64,000 nt of DNA from an uncultured Carboxylicivirga sp. (GTDB taxonomy: Bacteria; Bacteroidota; Bacteroidia; Bacteroidales; Marinilabiliaceae): positions 1,488,001 to 1,552,000 of the forward strand of contig NZ_OY764327.1 in the NCBI RefSeq assembly GCF_963668385.1, read 5' to 3'. Shown here one piece after another: positions 42,681 through 53,311 of the stretch; position 1 is the first letter of the stretch, and each line of letters opens with the position of its first letter. The notes under the pieces are model-generated. The model worked only from the letters and a program-made list of their open reading frames with translations, was not told the origin of the DNA and did no database searches. The translations under genes were made by a program, and so were the position numbers.

Positions 42681-45600
42681 TCAATCGTTAATGTACTGCG
42701 ATGCACTAACCCCAAATTGTTTCTTGAAGCAAACTCCAAAATAGCTTAAATCGCTGAATCCGCATTTATGTGCCACTTCCGAGATACTAAATTCTTTGGA
42801 TTGTAGTAATTGCTCAGCCCGGGTTAAACGATATTGTTTAATTGCTTCCAAAGGCGATGAACCTAACAGTTGGCGAGTTGTACGGTAAAGTTTGGAATTA
42901 CTCATTCCTAACTCAGAACAAATGGTTTTTACATTAAAGTCAGGATTTGAGATGTTTGCTTCTAAAATATGCCTGAATTCCTTGAGGAACTTTTCATCGC
43001 TATCACTTATTTGTACTTTATCTGGACGTATTTCCTTATTGGACGTATATTTTTCGATTAATTGTATGCGTTGCTGTAATAAGGTTTGTACTCTGGTAAT
43101 TAAAGTTTCAAAAGAAAATGGTTTGGTTATGAATGAATCAGCTCCGGCTTCGTATCCACGGGATCTATCTTCTTCCGAAATTTTTGCTGTAACCAAAATA
43201 ATCGGAATGTGCGATGTTGTATCGTTTTCTTTAATTTGGCGACATAATTCATATCCATCCATCTTTGGCATTAAAACATCAGAAACGATAATATCAATAG
43301 CTTTAGATTTTACTTTCTTAATAGCTTCTTCGCCGTTGGCAGCTTCACTCACTTTAAAATAAGCTTGAAGTTGCTCTTTCAATACTCCTCTGAAGTCATC
43401 GTTATCTTCAACTAATAATAAATGATAATCGGTAGCACGTTGTTGTTCCAGTTGATTTAAGATAGCAGTAGATCTCGCGGTTGAAATTGGATTAATTATT
43501 TCTTTTTGAACAATGTTTGGATGCTTTGTTACTATATCTGTTTCGTTATAGTATTTTCCATCAATAGGTATTTTTACTTTAAATTGTGCTCCTTTATTAA
43601 GTTCGCTTTTAACTTGTATCGAACCTTTGTGTAATTCGACATTGGCTTTGGTGAGAGATAAACCGATACCAAAGCCGGAAAAACTCGATTTATTGGATTT
43701 AACGGAATAAAAACGTTCGAAAATATGAGGGATGTGTTCTTTTGAAATTCCTTTACCAGAGTCTTTTACCGTAAAAGTCGCTATTGAATTTTTTATTCCA
43801 AGCTGTAAGTTAACGTTTCCATTTACCGGAGTAAACTTAATGGCATTGGATAATAAATTGTGTAAAATACTGTCTATTTTTTCATCATCAAACCATGCTT
43901 CATATTCAATTTCAGGAAGTTGGTAGGTGAATTTTACATTTTTGGTTTTAGCTAATTCGATAAAGTTTTCGCATAAAATTTGTGTGAAGGCAACAATTTT
44001 ATGTTTGCTGATTTTTAAACTCAACGTATTGGTTTCCGATTTTCTAAAGTTTAAGAATTGCTTTACCATTTGAGACAAGCGTGCTACATTACGCTGCATC
44101 AACTGTAACTTATGATTTTTCGGACTTTGTTTTATTTCATGTTCTAATAAAGAAGATAGTATGGTAATAGGAGTAAGAAATTCGTGTGATATATTGGTGA
44201 ATAACTGTTGTTTAAATTGATTTAATTTATCTGATTTATTTCGTTCGATGTGTTCAATTTCAAGTGCCCTTTTAAAGTTTTGACGTTGAAGCGAAATGTA
44301 AACAACAATACCTGTAACAGTAAAAAATAAGAAGATATAAATTAAGAATGCCCACCACCTTAAATAAGGGGGAGTTTCAACAAAAATACTTAATTCAGTA
44401 GGATTTGAATTCCATAGTCCCATACCATTCGAACCTTTAATTAGCAATGTATAGTTGCCAGGTCGTAGGTTGGCATAAGTAGCCGTACGCATATTGGCAT
44501 CAACATATCGCCATTTAGTATCGATATTTGCAAGTTTATATGCGTATTTATTGTTTGATGGATTAGAATAGGCAAGTGATGCAAATTCCACACTAAAACT
44601 ACTTTGATTGTATTTTATCACAAGGGTTGTATCTTGATATGATACTGGTTTGACAATTTCGTTGTTGACTCTAACACTACTAATTCTGATGGGAGGTATG
44701 TATTTATTTGAGTGAATGTTTTTAGGGTTAAAAGCATTAAATCCATTATAACCTCCAAAATAAATATTCTCAAAATGATCTTTATAGGCAGATCCTTTGA
44801 TATAGTTATAGCCTTGCAAGCCGTTTTCTTTTTGATAATGTTCAACGTTTTTAATGGAATCGTTGTAAATAAACTTCGTAATTCCTTTGTTTGATGATAA
44901 CCAAATGTTCTTATTATCGTCTTCGATTAGGTTATAGATAACCTGATTGTTATCAAGTACATTATCAAATGTTTGTAATGAATCGTTCCACAATAAGAGA
45001 CCTTTACCTGAAGTTGCAAACCATAAGTTTTGATTCGAATCTTCAAAAATGGAATTGATATTTTCTGATTGAATATGATTTTTGCCGCCAGGATTGTAAA
45101 GGTAATGTTCGAATACAAGTGGATAATGAACAGTTGGGGGACTAACGAGCTTATTTACGCCTTTATCAAAAGTAGAAACCCAAATGTTGTTTTTAGCATC
45201 TTCGTAAATAGAAGATATTAAGTTACTGCTTAAACTGGTTGAATCAGCTGGATCATTAAAGTAATGTAATGCATTGAAGCCTCTAAAATCATCAGAGAAT
45301 TCAACTATTTTATATAAACCTTGTTCAGTAGCAACCCAAATAAAACCACGGCGATCGGTATAAATGTCATTTACTTCGCGCGAAACAAAACCCATTTCAC
45401 CTGTTAGATTGCTTAATTCAAGATACCTCTTATTTTTAATGTCAACTTTAATAAGTCCGTTATATCGTGTTCCGAGCCACAAATAACCATTTTTATCCCA
45501 CTCAAAATACTTTACAGTATTAATGTCTTCATTGATAAATGAAAATAGCTCGGAATCTTTGTATGGTGTGTAGGCTTTCGTGTTTAGATTGTATATACCA

Positions 45601-46808
45601 AATCCACGACTTAAGCAACCTATTAATAGATGATCTTCATCCAGATTGGTAAATGATTGAATCGCCTGACTGTTAAATCCATTCGTCTGAGGTAGGTTAT
45701 AGGTCTCAAATTGCTTACGGATACCATCTATTATTTCAACACCTTTGCCCATGGTCCCGGCCCAAATTAAACCTTCTTTATCGCAAAATAACGATTGTGT
45801 AGAATTAAAAATATCGAATTCGTTACCTGTGCTAATCTCGCTATGGTTATGTATTTGATACGAAGAATCGTTTAGATTGAAGAAATCAACTCCATAGTTT
45901 GTGGCCACCCATAAGTTGTTTGTTAAATCAAGAGTTAGATCAAAAATAATATCACCCGATAGTCCATTGTTGACAGAATCTCCTCTGGAAACAATTTGAT
46001 TTACTGAATAATGATCGCTTTCTTTTTGAAGTTGAATAAGGTTTTGTTCCCAGCTTCCAATCCAAATATTACTATTATTGTCTTCTAAAAAAACAAAGGG
46101 AGTTAATATATTGAAAGTGCCTTGTTTATAAGGTAAGGTGGATATATGTTCTACTTTACTCAGGTCGCTGCTTACAATATTTAAACCACCGTCCCATGAT
46201 CCAACCCAGATATTATTTTGGCTATCAGGAAAAATTCGGGTAATCCAATCGGATGTAAATTTACTATTGGGTTGTATCGATTCAAAGTGTTTAAGATGTC
46301 CTTCTATGGGATGGATGACATCAATTCCATTCCCTGCCCAGCCAATCCAAATATTACCTTTTTTATCACAAGCCAGGCAATTGGCCCTCATTGAAAGCAA
46401 TGGTAGGAATTGATCATCCATATCAAAAAAGTGAAACAACTCTTTTGAAACATCAAACATGGCAACCCCTTTGTCGGTAGCTAACCAAAGATTATTATAC
46501 TGGTCTTCTGTTATATCAATAATGTTATTTGATAATAGGCCATTTTTTCGATGATTACCGGTAGAGTACAATTGTAAAGTGTAACCATCAAATTTAACGA
46601 GACCTTGAGGTGTTCCAATCCACATATAACCTTTTGAATCTTGTATTACACAACTTATGGCGTCACTTGGTAATCCTTTTTCTGTTCCCAGGTAACTAAT
46701 CGTGTATGATTTTTTGTTAGGTATATCTTTAATTGCGGCTTTGGAATTGAAACCAAAATAGGCGCAAATGAACAGAAAGATTCCTGTTATTAATCTGTTT
46801 ACCATCAT
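42681..46808 (-). CDS. Hybrid two-component system regulator (HTCS) of the PUL
   Basis: This 1375-residue protein has a short N-terminal signal/anchor and about 14 Reg_prop propeller repeats (motif W(I/V)GT..GL, up to about residue 690), a Y_Y_Y domain (about 735-800) and one TM segment (about 808-835). A HisKA domain follows with His875 (ISHEFLTPI), then HATPase_c, a receiver with Asp1177 (IIVSDVLMPKMDG), and a C-terminal AraC-type HTH (VAHKCGFSDLSYFGVCFKKQ). HTCS proteins bind an oligosaccharide in the periplasm and activate the neighbouring PUL. It is divergent from the GH30 gene across a 293-bp region in which I see no clear promoter. Confidence 0.96.
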   Translation of the reverse strand: MMVNRLITGIFLFICAYFGFNSKAAIKDIPNKKSYTISYLGTEKGLPSDAISCVIQDSKGYMWIGTPQGLVKFDGYTLQLYSTGNHRKNGLLSNNIIDITEDQYNNLWLATDKGVAMFDVSKELFHFFDMDDQFLPLLSMRANCLACDKKGNIWIGWAGNGIDVIHPIEGHLKHFESIQPNSKFTSDWITRIFPDSQNNIWVGSWDGGLNIVSSDLSKVEHISTLPYKQGTFNILTPFVFLEDNNSNIWIGSWEQNLIQLQKESDHYSVNQIVSRGDSVNNGLSGDIIFDLTLDLTNNLWVATNYGVDFFNLNDSSYQIHNHSEISTGNEFDIFNSTQSLFCDKEGLIWAGTMGKGVEIIDGIRKQFETYNLPQTNGFNSQAIQSFTNLDEDHLLIGCLSRGFGIYNLNTKAYTPYKDSELFSFINEDINTVKYFEWDKNGYLWLGTRYNGLIKVDIKNKRYLELSNLTGEMGFVSREVNDIYTDRRGFIWVATEQGLYKIVEFSDDFRGFNALHYFNDPADSTSLSSNLISSIYEDAKNNIWVSTFDKGVNKLVSPPTVHYPLVFEHYLYNPGGKNHIQSENINSIFEDSNQNLWFATSGKGLLLWNDSLQTFDNVLDNNQVIYNLIEDDNKNIWLSSNKGITKFIYNDSIKNVEHYQKENGLQGYNYIKGSAYKDHFENIYFGGYNGFNAFNPKNIHSNKYIPPIRISSVRVNNEIVKPVSYQDTTLVIKYNQSSFSVEFASLAYSNPSNNKYAYKLANIDTKWRYVDANMRTATYANLRPGNYTLLIKGSNGMGLWNSNPTELSIFVETPPYLRWWAFLIYIFLFFTVTGIVVYISLQRQNFKRALEIEHIERNKSDKLNQFKQQLFTNISHEFLTPITILSSLLEHEIKQSPKNHKLQLMQRNVARLSQMVKQFLNFRKSETNTLSLKISKHKIVAFTQILCENFIELAKTKNVKFTYQLPEIEYEAWFDDEKIDSILHNLLSNAIKFTPVNGNVNLQLGIKNSIATFTVKDSGKGISKEHIPHIFERFYSVKSNKSSFSGFGIGLSLTKANVELHKGSIQVKSELNKGAQFKVKIPIDGKYYNETDIVTKHPNIVQKEIINPISTARSTAILNQLEQQRATDYHLLLVEDNDDFRGVLKEQLQAYFKVSEAANGEEAIKKVKSKAIDIIVSDVLMPKMDGYELCRQIKENDTTSHIPIILVTAKISEEDRSRGYEAGADSFITKPFSFETLITRVQTLLQQRIQLIEKYTSNKEIRPDKVQISDSDEKFLKEFRHILEANISNPDFNVKTICSELGMSNSKLYRTTRQLLGSSPLEAIKQYRLTRAEQLLQSKEFSISEVAHKCGFSDLSYFGVCFKKQFGVSASQYIND

Positions 46809-47101
46809 CCTTTAAAAAAATACTCTCCAATTTCTTTCATATATCAAATATGAAGTTGGTAAAATATTGCGATTTATTCAAATTGTAAGAAAATTGCTGA
46901 ATTAAATTTAATATACCACTAAAGTGTAACTAAATCAAGTATAAAGATTGGTTTTGTGTGGTGTTTTTCTATGGTGTAATGATTAAAATGTAATATACTG
47001 TGGTTTAAATTTAATATCCTTTGAGGGCATCATGTTCTATTTTGCAAGTGTTAAAAAGAATTAATAAGAGCGTTGAATTGTTAATGATTGATTTCTGCAA
47101 A

Positions 47102-48694
47102 ATGGAGCTAAAAACATTTTTTATATGCGTTTTAATAGGGTTATATATTACTTCATGTAATACGGATAAAGGTATGTTGGTTGAAGTTGATACAAATCAA
47201 ACATACCAAACAATGCATAGTTTTGGTGCATCTGATGCTTGGCGATGTGAATATGTTGGTACTAATTGGCCTGACGCTAAAAAGGAACAAATAGCCGAAT
47301 GGCTTTTTAGCCGCGATTTTGATGAACAAGGGAATCCGAAAGGTATTGGTTTATCCTTATGGCGTTTTAACATAGGAGCGGGTAGTTATGAGCAAGGTGA
47401 TGCTTCGGGCATTACACATATATGGAGAAGAGCTGAGTGTTTTTTAGATTCAAATGGTAATTACGATTGGAGTAAGCAAGCCGGGCAGCAATGGTTTTTA
47501 AAGGAAGCACACAAATATGGGGTTGATTATACATTGGCTTTTACTATTGCCGCGCCAGTTCAGATGGCTGAAAATGGTAAAGCTTTTGCCGACAAGGGTT
47601 TCAAAAATTTAAATATTCAGAAGGATTCGTTAGGTGCATATGCTAAGTTTCTTGCTGATGTTTGTAAGCATTTCGAAAATCAAAATTTAGGATTTGATTA
47701 TTTAAGTCCGTTTAACGAACCTCAGTGGGATTGGAATGGACCTTCTCAGGAAGGTACACCAGCCTCAAATGAGGATTTATATTCGTTTACTAAGGCCTTG
47801 GATGCACAATTGTTGATTAAGGATGTGAAATCGAAAATTGCATTCGGAGAAGCAGCTGATATCCGATTCTTAACTAATGTATCTAAAGGTTACGAAGACA
47901 GATCAAATCAAATTAGCACATTCTTAGATGCAGAATCACCTTATTATATTGGTAATCTTCAATCATTATACCCTGTAGTAACTGGCCATAGCTATTTTAC
48001 AACCTGGCCCATCGATACACTTGTTTCAACTCGTAAGGCTTTACATACTAAACTAACAGACGTTAGTTCCACTACTAATTATTGGCAAAGCGAATTCTGT
48101 GTGTTAGAAAACAACGAAGAGATAGGTGGGGGTAATAAGCGCGACCTTGGAATGCCAACAGCTTTATATGTAGCGCGCGTTATTCATAATGATATAACTC
48201 TCGCCAATGCAAGTTCGTGGCAATGGTGGACAGCTCTTTCTCAATGCGATTATAAAGATGGATTAATCTATTTAGATAATGGTGATTCAGGAATTACTGA
48301 TCAAATGAGCGAAGATAATCGCTTGCTTATGAATGACGGTAATTACCATGATTCTAAACTGATGTGGGCATTGGGTAACTATTCACTTTTTGTACGTCCC
48401 GGTATGAAACGTATTAACATTAAAATACCATCGCTCAAAGACGAAGAAAGTGAAGCAAATACACTTATGGTTTCGGCATATAAAAATGAAACTAAAAATG
48501 AACTGGTCGCAGTAGTAATTAATACAACTGATAAAGGACAAAAGATTCATTTGCAAGGTTTCGAATCTGATAATGAGGTAAAAACCTATACTACATCAGA
48601 ACAAGCAAACCTGGCATTTAAAGCAGAAGATAAACGCAATCTTACATTAAAGGCAAAATCAGTAACAACATTAATATTTAAAATGAAACAGTGA
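47102..48694 (+). CDS. Glycoside hydrolase family 30 lipoprotein, copy 1
   Basis: This protein of about 530 residues has a lipobox YITSC near residue 19 and the GH30 catalytic barrel. Acid/base Glu206 lies in LSPFNEPQWDW and nucleophile Glu331 in YWQSEFCVLEN; the early HSFGASDAWRCEYVG and LSLWRFNIGAGSYEQ segments are typical of endo-beta-1,6-galactanase/xylanase-type GH30. The C-terminal beta-domain ends LTLKAKSVTTLIF. The start is ATG 47102, directly at the lipoprotein signal; the frame is open further upstream to 47021. It is a paralogue of the enzyme at 54978. It is the first gene downstream of the HTCS. Confidence 0.9.
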   Translation: MELKTFFICVLIGLYITSCNTDKGMLVEVDTNQTYQTMHSFGASDAWRCEYVGTNWPDAKKEQIAEWLFSRDFDEQGNPKGIGLSLWRFNIGAGSYEQGDASGITHIWRRAECFLDSNGNYDWSKQAGQQWFLKEAHKYGVDYTLAFTIAAPVQMAENGKAFADKGFKNLNIQKDSLGAYAKFLADVCKHFENQNLGFDYLSPFNEPQWDWNGPSQEGTPASNEDLYSFTKALDAQLLIKDVKSKIAFGEAADIRFLTNVSKGYEDRSNQISTFLDAESPYYIGNLQSLYPVVTGHSYFTTWPIDTLVSTRKALHTKLTDVSSTTNYWQSEFCVLENNEEIGGGNKRDLGMPTALYVARVIHNDITLANASSWQWWTALSQCDYKDGLIYLDNGDSGITDQMSEDNRLLMNDGNYHDSKLMWALGNYSLFVRPGMKRINIKIPSLKDEESEANTLMVSAYKNETKNELVAVVINTTDKGQKIHLQGFESDNEVKTYTTSEQANLAFKAEDKRNLTLKAKSVTTLIFKMKQ

Positions 48695-48726
48695 AATACT
48701 AACTAATTTAATTTAAACTGAGTTAA

Positions 48727-50163
48727 ATGAAAAAAGTCTATTTAGTGAGTACCTTTTTGATGATCGCATTTGCATCTTTATTTATAATAAGTTGCGATGA
48801 CGATGAAAAGGTTTGGGAGAGTAGCGGTAATCCTACAATAGAAATGGTTACTGCTGAAGTTCATACGGGGCAAGGTAGAACGATGAAGATCGAGGCTATC
48901 GTTAAAGATGGTGTAGGTATTAAATCTATTAATTTATTAAAAGAAGATTGGTTCTTGGATAGAACTATTGAATTTGTGCCTGATTCGATGGTAAAAGAGT
49001 ATAACTTAAGTTATAACTTTTTAGTACCTGTTGAGGCAGCAGATGATGCAACTAATTTAGTATTAACAGTAGAAAATCTTGGGGGAGATATAACTTCTAC
49101 AAATGTTGATATTTTCATGGACGAGGATTATACCAATCCTGTTTTAAGTATAGCTTCACCAATTGACGGGGTTACTTTACAACCTGTTAATCCTAATATG
49201 GTTGATATAACTTGTGAATTATCTGACGATAGAGCCTTAGGATATTTTGTGGTGAAAGAAGAAAAACTTGACATTTATGATAGTATTTCTTTTGTGGGTA
49301 CTACCCAATTAACCTATTCATATACAAATAGTGTTGATGTAGGAGGGGACCCTGAAACCTATACATTCCATTATGCCGTTGCCGATAGTGCTGGTAATGT
49401 TGTAAATCGTACAACTGTTGTAAAAGTGTCTTCTGATTTCGATAAATTATACTTGTCGGATGTTGAAACTGAAGACCAATTAACGAGCGATTTATTTGGA
49501 GTGCCAATGTTGATCGATAAAGTAGCGCCTTATACATTCCAGGCAAAATATTACTCAAGTGCGCCAGGTACTGAGGTTAAGTTTCTTCCTCAAAAAGCAA
49601 ACTTTACACCGCATTGTTATGGAATTGATCCTAATAATGAAAGCAAATTAATTAATAGTCCTGAAACAGCATTGCCAATTGTATTGCCTGAAAAAGGATA
49701 CTATGTAATTGATCTTAATCTGGAGACAATGGATTATTCATTTGAGAAATTTACTCCAACGGACGCTCCTTATAGTGAGAGTATTTACGAAAATGAGGAT
49801 GACATGAATAACTATGTTGGTCAACTATGTGTGATTGGTGCTGGTTGGACTGACTTCCAGAATACTACCGGATGGGGATGGGATGGACCGGATGCCAACC
49901 GTCAAATGACTGTTGATCCAGAGAATCCATATATCTATACCAGAGAAGAAGAGTTAGAAGGTAACTTCCAGATGATTTTTGGTCCTTATCACCCTTGGGG
50001 ATGGTGGATGAATCCTTACTGGAGATTTGATAATGCCTCTGATCCAGAAAAGACTGTTCCTCAGGGAGGTGATAATGTAAATATGGATGTTCCGGTTAAG
50101 GCAACTTATATTATAACATTCGATACTTATCTGAACCGTTGTAAAGTTGTTCTGAAAAATTAA
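48727..50163 (+). CDS. Surface glycan-binding lipoprotein (SusE/SGBP-like)
   Basis: This 478-residue protein has a lipoprotein signal (lipobox IISC) with an acidic DDDE export tag directly after the Cys, two or three Ig-like domains (about 35-240), and a C-terminal part with aromatic clusters suited to sugar stacking (GWGWDGPDANRQM, HPWGWWMNPYWRF). Such proteins sit on the cell surface and capture glycan for SusCD. It lies upstream of susC, whereas SGBP genes usually follow susD. It follows the GH30 gene by 32 bp. Confidence 0.8.
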   Translation: MKKVYLVSTFLMIAFASLFIISCDDDEKVWESSGNPTIEMVTAEVHTGQGRTMKIEAIVKDGVGIKSINLLKEDWFLDRTIEFVPDSMVKEYNLSYNFLVPVEAADDATNLVLTVENLGGDITSTNVDIFMDEDYTNPVLSIASPIDGVTLQPVNPNMVDITCELSDDRALGYFVVKEEKLDIYDSISFVGTTQLTYSYTNSVDVGGDPETYTFHYAVADSAGNVVNRTTVVKVSSDFDKLYLSDVETEDQLTSDLFGVPMLIDKVAPYTFQAKYYSSAPGTEVKFLPQKANFTPHCYGIDPNNESKLINSPETALPIVLPEKGYYVIDLNLETMDYSFEKFTPTDAPYSESIYENEDDMNNYVGQLCVIGAGWTDFQNTTGWGWDGPDANRQMTVDPENPYIYTREEELEGNFQMIFGPYHPWGWWMNPYWRFDNASDPEKTVPQGGDNVNMDVPVKATYIITFDTYLNRCKVVLKN

Positions 50164-50182
50164 TCTGAAAGTTAATTAAACA

Positions 50183-50217
50183 CAGGCACATCATTTGATT
50201 TGCAAAAAATGTGCCTG
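50183..50217 (+). promoter_or_regulatory. Hairpin in the susC leader
   Basis: A perfect 9-bp stem (caggcacat at 50183-50191 with atgtgcctg at 50209-50217), 17-nt loop, lies 35 bp before the susC ATG. There is no T run after it, so it is not a typical terminator. It could be an mRNA processing or stabilising structure that sets susC levels relative to the upstream genes. Confidence 0.45.
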
Positions 50218-50252
50218 CGTTAAATAACTTAACCATTGAAAAAAATAAGTAT

Positions 50253-53200
50253 ATGAATTCTAGATATATAAAATACTTCTTGCTTGTGTTTTTATCAATA
50301 GTTACTATTGGTAATGTATTTGCACAGCAAAAAACAGTAACCGGGGTTGTTAGTTCTCAAGGGGAGCCACTACCTGGTGTTAATGTGGTTATCGCTGGTA
50401 CTACCAACGGTACCATTACTGATATTATGGGTAACTATAGTATCTCTGTAGCTTCAACTGATGTTTTGCAGTTCTCTTTTATTGGATTTGATAATCAAGA
50501 AGTACCTGTTGGAGATCAGGTAGTAATCAATATTAACTTAGTGGAAAGTACAATGGCTTTAAACGAAGTTGTAGCCATTGGTTTTGGTAAAGCAAAAAAG
50601 GGAGACTTAACCAGTTCAATTACTTCTGTTACGGGTGAAGATATGAAAACCATGACAGTAGGTAACCCAACTGAAGCACTACAAGGAAAAGCCGCCGGTG
50701 TGCAGGTGGTTGCAGGTAGTGGAGCACCTGGTTCTCAACCAAAAGTTCTTATCCGTGGTATTTCTACTGTTAGCTTAAGTACCGATCCGTTATATGTTGT
50801 GGATGGAGTGCCTATGGGTAACAATATTAATTTCTTAAATACTAACGAAATTGAAAGCATGCAGGTGTTAAAAGATGCATCTGCCTCAGCAATTTATGGT
50901 AGTCGTGCTTCTAATGGTGTAATTTTAATTACCACCAAAAGAGGTAAAGAAGGAAAAACTACTTATTCAGCCGATGTTAGCTATGGAACACAGGTTTTTA
51001 AGAAACCATATGAAATGGCAAATGCAACTGAATATGCCCAAATAATGAATCAAAGTTTGGCAAACAGTGGTTTAGATGCACGTTTCCCTGATCCAGGATC
51101 GTTAGGTGCTGGTACCGATTGGTGGGGAGAAGGTGTAAATAAATTTTCGCCAACATTAAGCGCAGGTGTTCAAGCTAATGGAGGTACTGAAAAATATAAG
51201 TTTGCTTATAGCTTTAACTACTTCTCTCAGGAATCTTTCTACAATTCAGGAAACTGGGATAAGTTCACTGCTCGTATTAGTAATGATCTTAAAATTAACG
51301 ATTATATATCTGCTGGTTTTGTTTTAAATCCTCGTCGCGAGAAATGGCAAAATACACCAAACTGGTATCAGGATTATTTAGTAATTGATCCAATTACTCC
51401 AATTTTAGTTCCTGAAGCAGATAGAGACGGATTAAGTGAGTTCGATATTTACCAACGTTCATACTATACTTATACCTGGAACCCCATTGGGCGAGATGCT
51501 CGTAATTTTAATGAATCGGGTAATTATGCATTGGGATATAATGCAAATATTACGATTACACCAATTAAAAATTTAGAGATTAAGTCTCAATTGGGCGGTG
51601 ATTTACAATTTAATCACTCTGATAGTTTTAACCCTGAGTTTTCTATTGATGAGGCTCACGAATCAAATAAAATTAATCAGGTAAGTAGAAATAAATCGCA
51701 GGATAACTACTGGAACTGGACTAATACTGCCACTTATGAATTCAATTATTCAGAGCATAAACTCTCTGCAATGATTGGTAATACATTGGAGAAATGGACA
51801 GGAAGCGATTTGTGGGCAACTAAAGAAGGAACTCCTAACAATACAGATCTACTTCGTGAGTTAAATGCTGCAACTTCAAATCCATTAAATGGTGGTACTA
51901 GCTATGAAAATACAGTACAGTCGTATTTAGGTCGTTTATCGTATAATTTAAAAGATAAGTATTACTTAACGGCTACTTATCGTACTGATGGATCTTCAAA
52001 ATTTTTAGCTAACAATAAGTGGGCAGCTTTCCCTTCAGCTTCATTTGCATGGCGTGTGTCAAAAGAGAGTTTTATGGATGGAGTTGATTTTGTTGATGAT
52101 TTAAAATTCAGAGCTGGTTGGGGACGAGTAGGTAACCAGAGTTTGCCAGCTGATGTGTATTCATCAAGACTTGGTCAGTATTATTACGTTTTCGGACCGG
52201 GTGAAGGATCATTGGTTAATACCAGCTATCCATCAAGCATGAAAAATGAGGATATCAAATGGGAAACTGTTGAAGATGTCAACTTAGGATTGGACTGGAC
52301 CTTATTTAACAGTGCTTTAAGTGGTTCTTTTGAATATTACCAGAAGAAAACAAAAGATATGATTTTCCAGAAACGTTATCCAAATTATAGTGGATACCCA
52401 TCTAATGCAAGCATTTATACTAACGTAGGTAATATGCAGAGTAAAGGTTGGGAAGTATCTGTAAACTATCAGGGAATTGTATCTAAATTTAAATACAATG
52501 TAGGAGTTACATTAACTACTGTTGATGTGGAAATGACAAATCTTCCAGACTCTCCATTATGGGGTAACGGCGAAAAAACACAAACTATTGAAGGAGATGT
52601 TCCGGGTTACTTCTTTGGATATAAAACGGAAGGTATTTTCCAAAATCAAACAGAGATTAACTCACATGCTTCAGAGCACGGTACGTTAATGCAACCCTAT
52701 GCAAAACCTGGAGATGTTCGCTTTGTTGACACCAACAACGATGGCTTAATTAATAATGATGACCGTGTAAAAATTGGTTCTCCATGGCCTGATTTTACAG
52801 GTGGTTTAAATGTAAGCCTGGGTTATTCTAATTTTGATTTAGTAGCCAACGTATACTTTAGTGTAGGTAATGATTTGGTTAACGAAACAAAATCGGCGTT
52901 GTATAGCACTACCGGTTCCGATAATAATGTTTTATCAGGATTATTAGACGAGGCTTGGCATGGTGAAGGTACTTCTAATACAATTCCACGTGTATCGCAC
53001 GATGATCAAAATGAAAACTTCACTCGTTTTAGCGATTTCTACATTGAAGATGGCTCATTTGCTCGATTGAAAAACATTCAGGTAGGATATACTTTACCTA
53101 ATGATGTTGCTGGGAAAATGAAATTAAGCAAATGTAGAGTTTATGTATCCGGACAAAACATTTTAACACTTACCGGCTACGAAGGAATGGATCCTGAAGT

Positions 53201-53288
53201 AGGTGGTGGCGTAACTAGTTTTGGTTTTGGTGGATGGAATTATCCTGTATTGCCAACTTATTTAGTAGGTGTTAATCTGGTATTTTAA
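50253..53288 (+). CDS. susC: SusC-family TonB-linked outer-membrane transporter
   Basis: This protein of about 1011 residues has a signal peptide ending VFAQQ, an N-terminal carboxypeptidase-like domain (TVTGVVSSQGEPLPGVNVVI), a TonB box region, the plug (PTEALQGKAAGVQVVAGSGA, IRGISTVSLSTDPLYVVDG) and a long beta-barrel. It imports oligosaccharides with TonB energy through a barrel lidded by SusD. ATG 50253 is the start; the open frame extends to GTG 50211, but that overlaps the leader hairpin. It is followed after 23 bp by susD. Confidence 0.97.
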   Translation: MNSRYIKYFLLVFLSIVTIGNVFAQQKTVTGVVSSQGEPLPGVNVVIAGTTNGTITDIMGNYSISVASTDVLQFSFIGFDNQEVPVGDQVVININLVESTMALNEVVAIGFGKAKKGDLTSSITSVTGEDMKTMTVGNPTEALQGKAAGVQVVAGSGAPGSQPKVLIRGISTVSLSTDPLYVVDGVPMGNNINFLNTNEIESMQVLKDASASAIYGSRASNGVILITTKRGKEGKTTYSADVSYGTQVFKKPYEMANATEYAQIMNQSLANSGLDARFPDPGSLGAGTDWWGEGVNKFSPTLSAGVQANGGTEKYKFAYSFNYFSQESFYNSGNWDKFTARISNDLKINDYISAGFVLNPRREKWQNTPNWYQDYLVIDPITPILVPEADRDGLSEFDIYQRSYYTYTWNPIGRDARNFNESGNYALGYNANITITPIKNLEIKSQLGGDLQFNHSDSFNPEFSIDEAHESNKINQVSRNKSQDNYWNWTNTATYEFNYSEHKLSAMIGNTLEKWTGSDLWATKEGTPNNTDLLRELNAATSNPLNGGTSYENTVQSYLGRLSYNLKDKYYLTATYRTDGSSKFLANNKWAAFPSASFAWRVSKESFMDGVDFVDDLKFRAGWGRVGNQSLPADVYSSRLGQYYYVFGPGEGSLVNTSYPSSMKNEDIKWETVEDVNLGLDWTLFNSALSGSFEYYQKKTKDMIFQKRYPNYSGYPSNASIYTNVGNMQSKGWEVSVNYQGIVSKFKYNVGVTLTTVDVEMTNLPDSPLWGNGEKTQTIEGDVPGYFFGYKTEGIFQNQTEINSHASEHGTLMQPYAKPGDVRFVDTNNDGLINNDDRVKIGSPWPDFTGGLNVSLGYSNFDLVANVYFSVGNDLVNETKSALYSTTGSDNNVLSGLLDEAWHGEGTSNTIPRVSHDDQNENFTRFSDFYIEDGSFARLKNIQVGYTLPNDVAGKMKLSKCRVYVSGQNILTLTGYEGMDPEVGGGVTSFGFGGWNYPVLPTYLVGVNLVF

Positions 53289-53311
53289 TCTGTAAACAAT
53301 AAAACAGAATA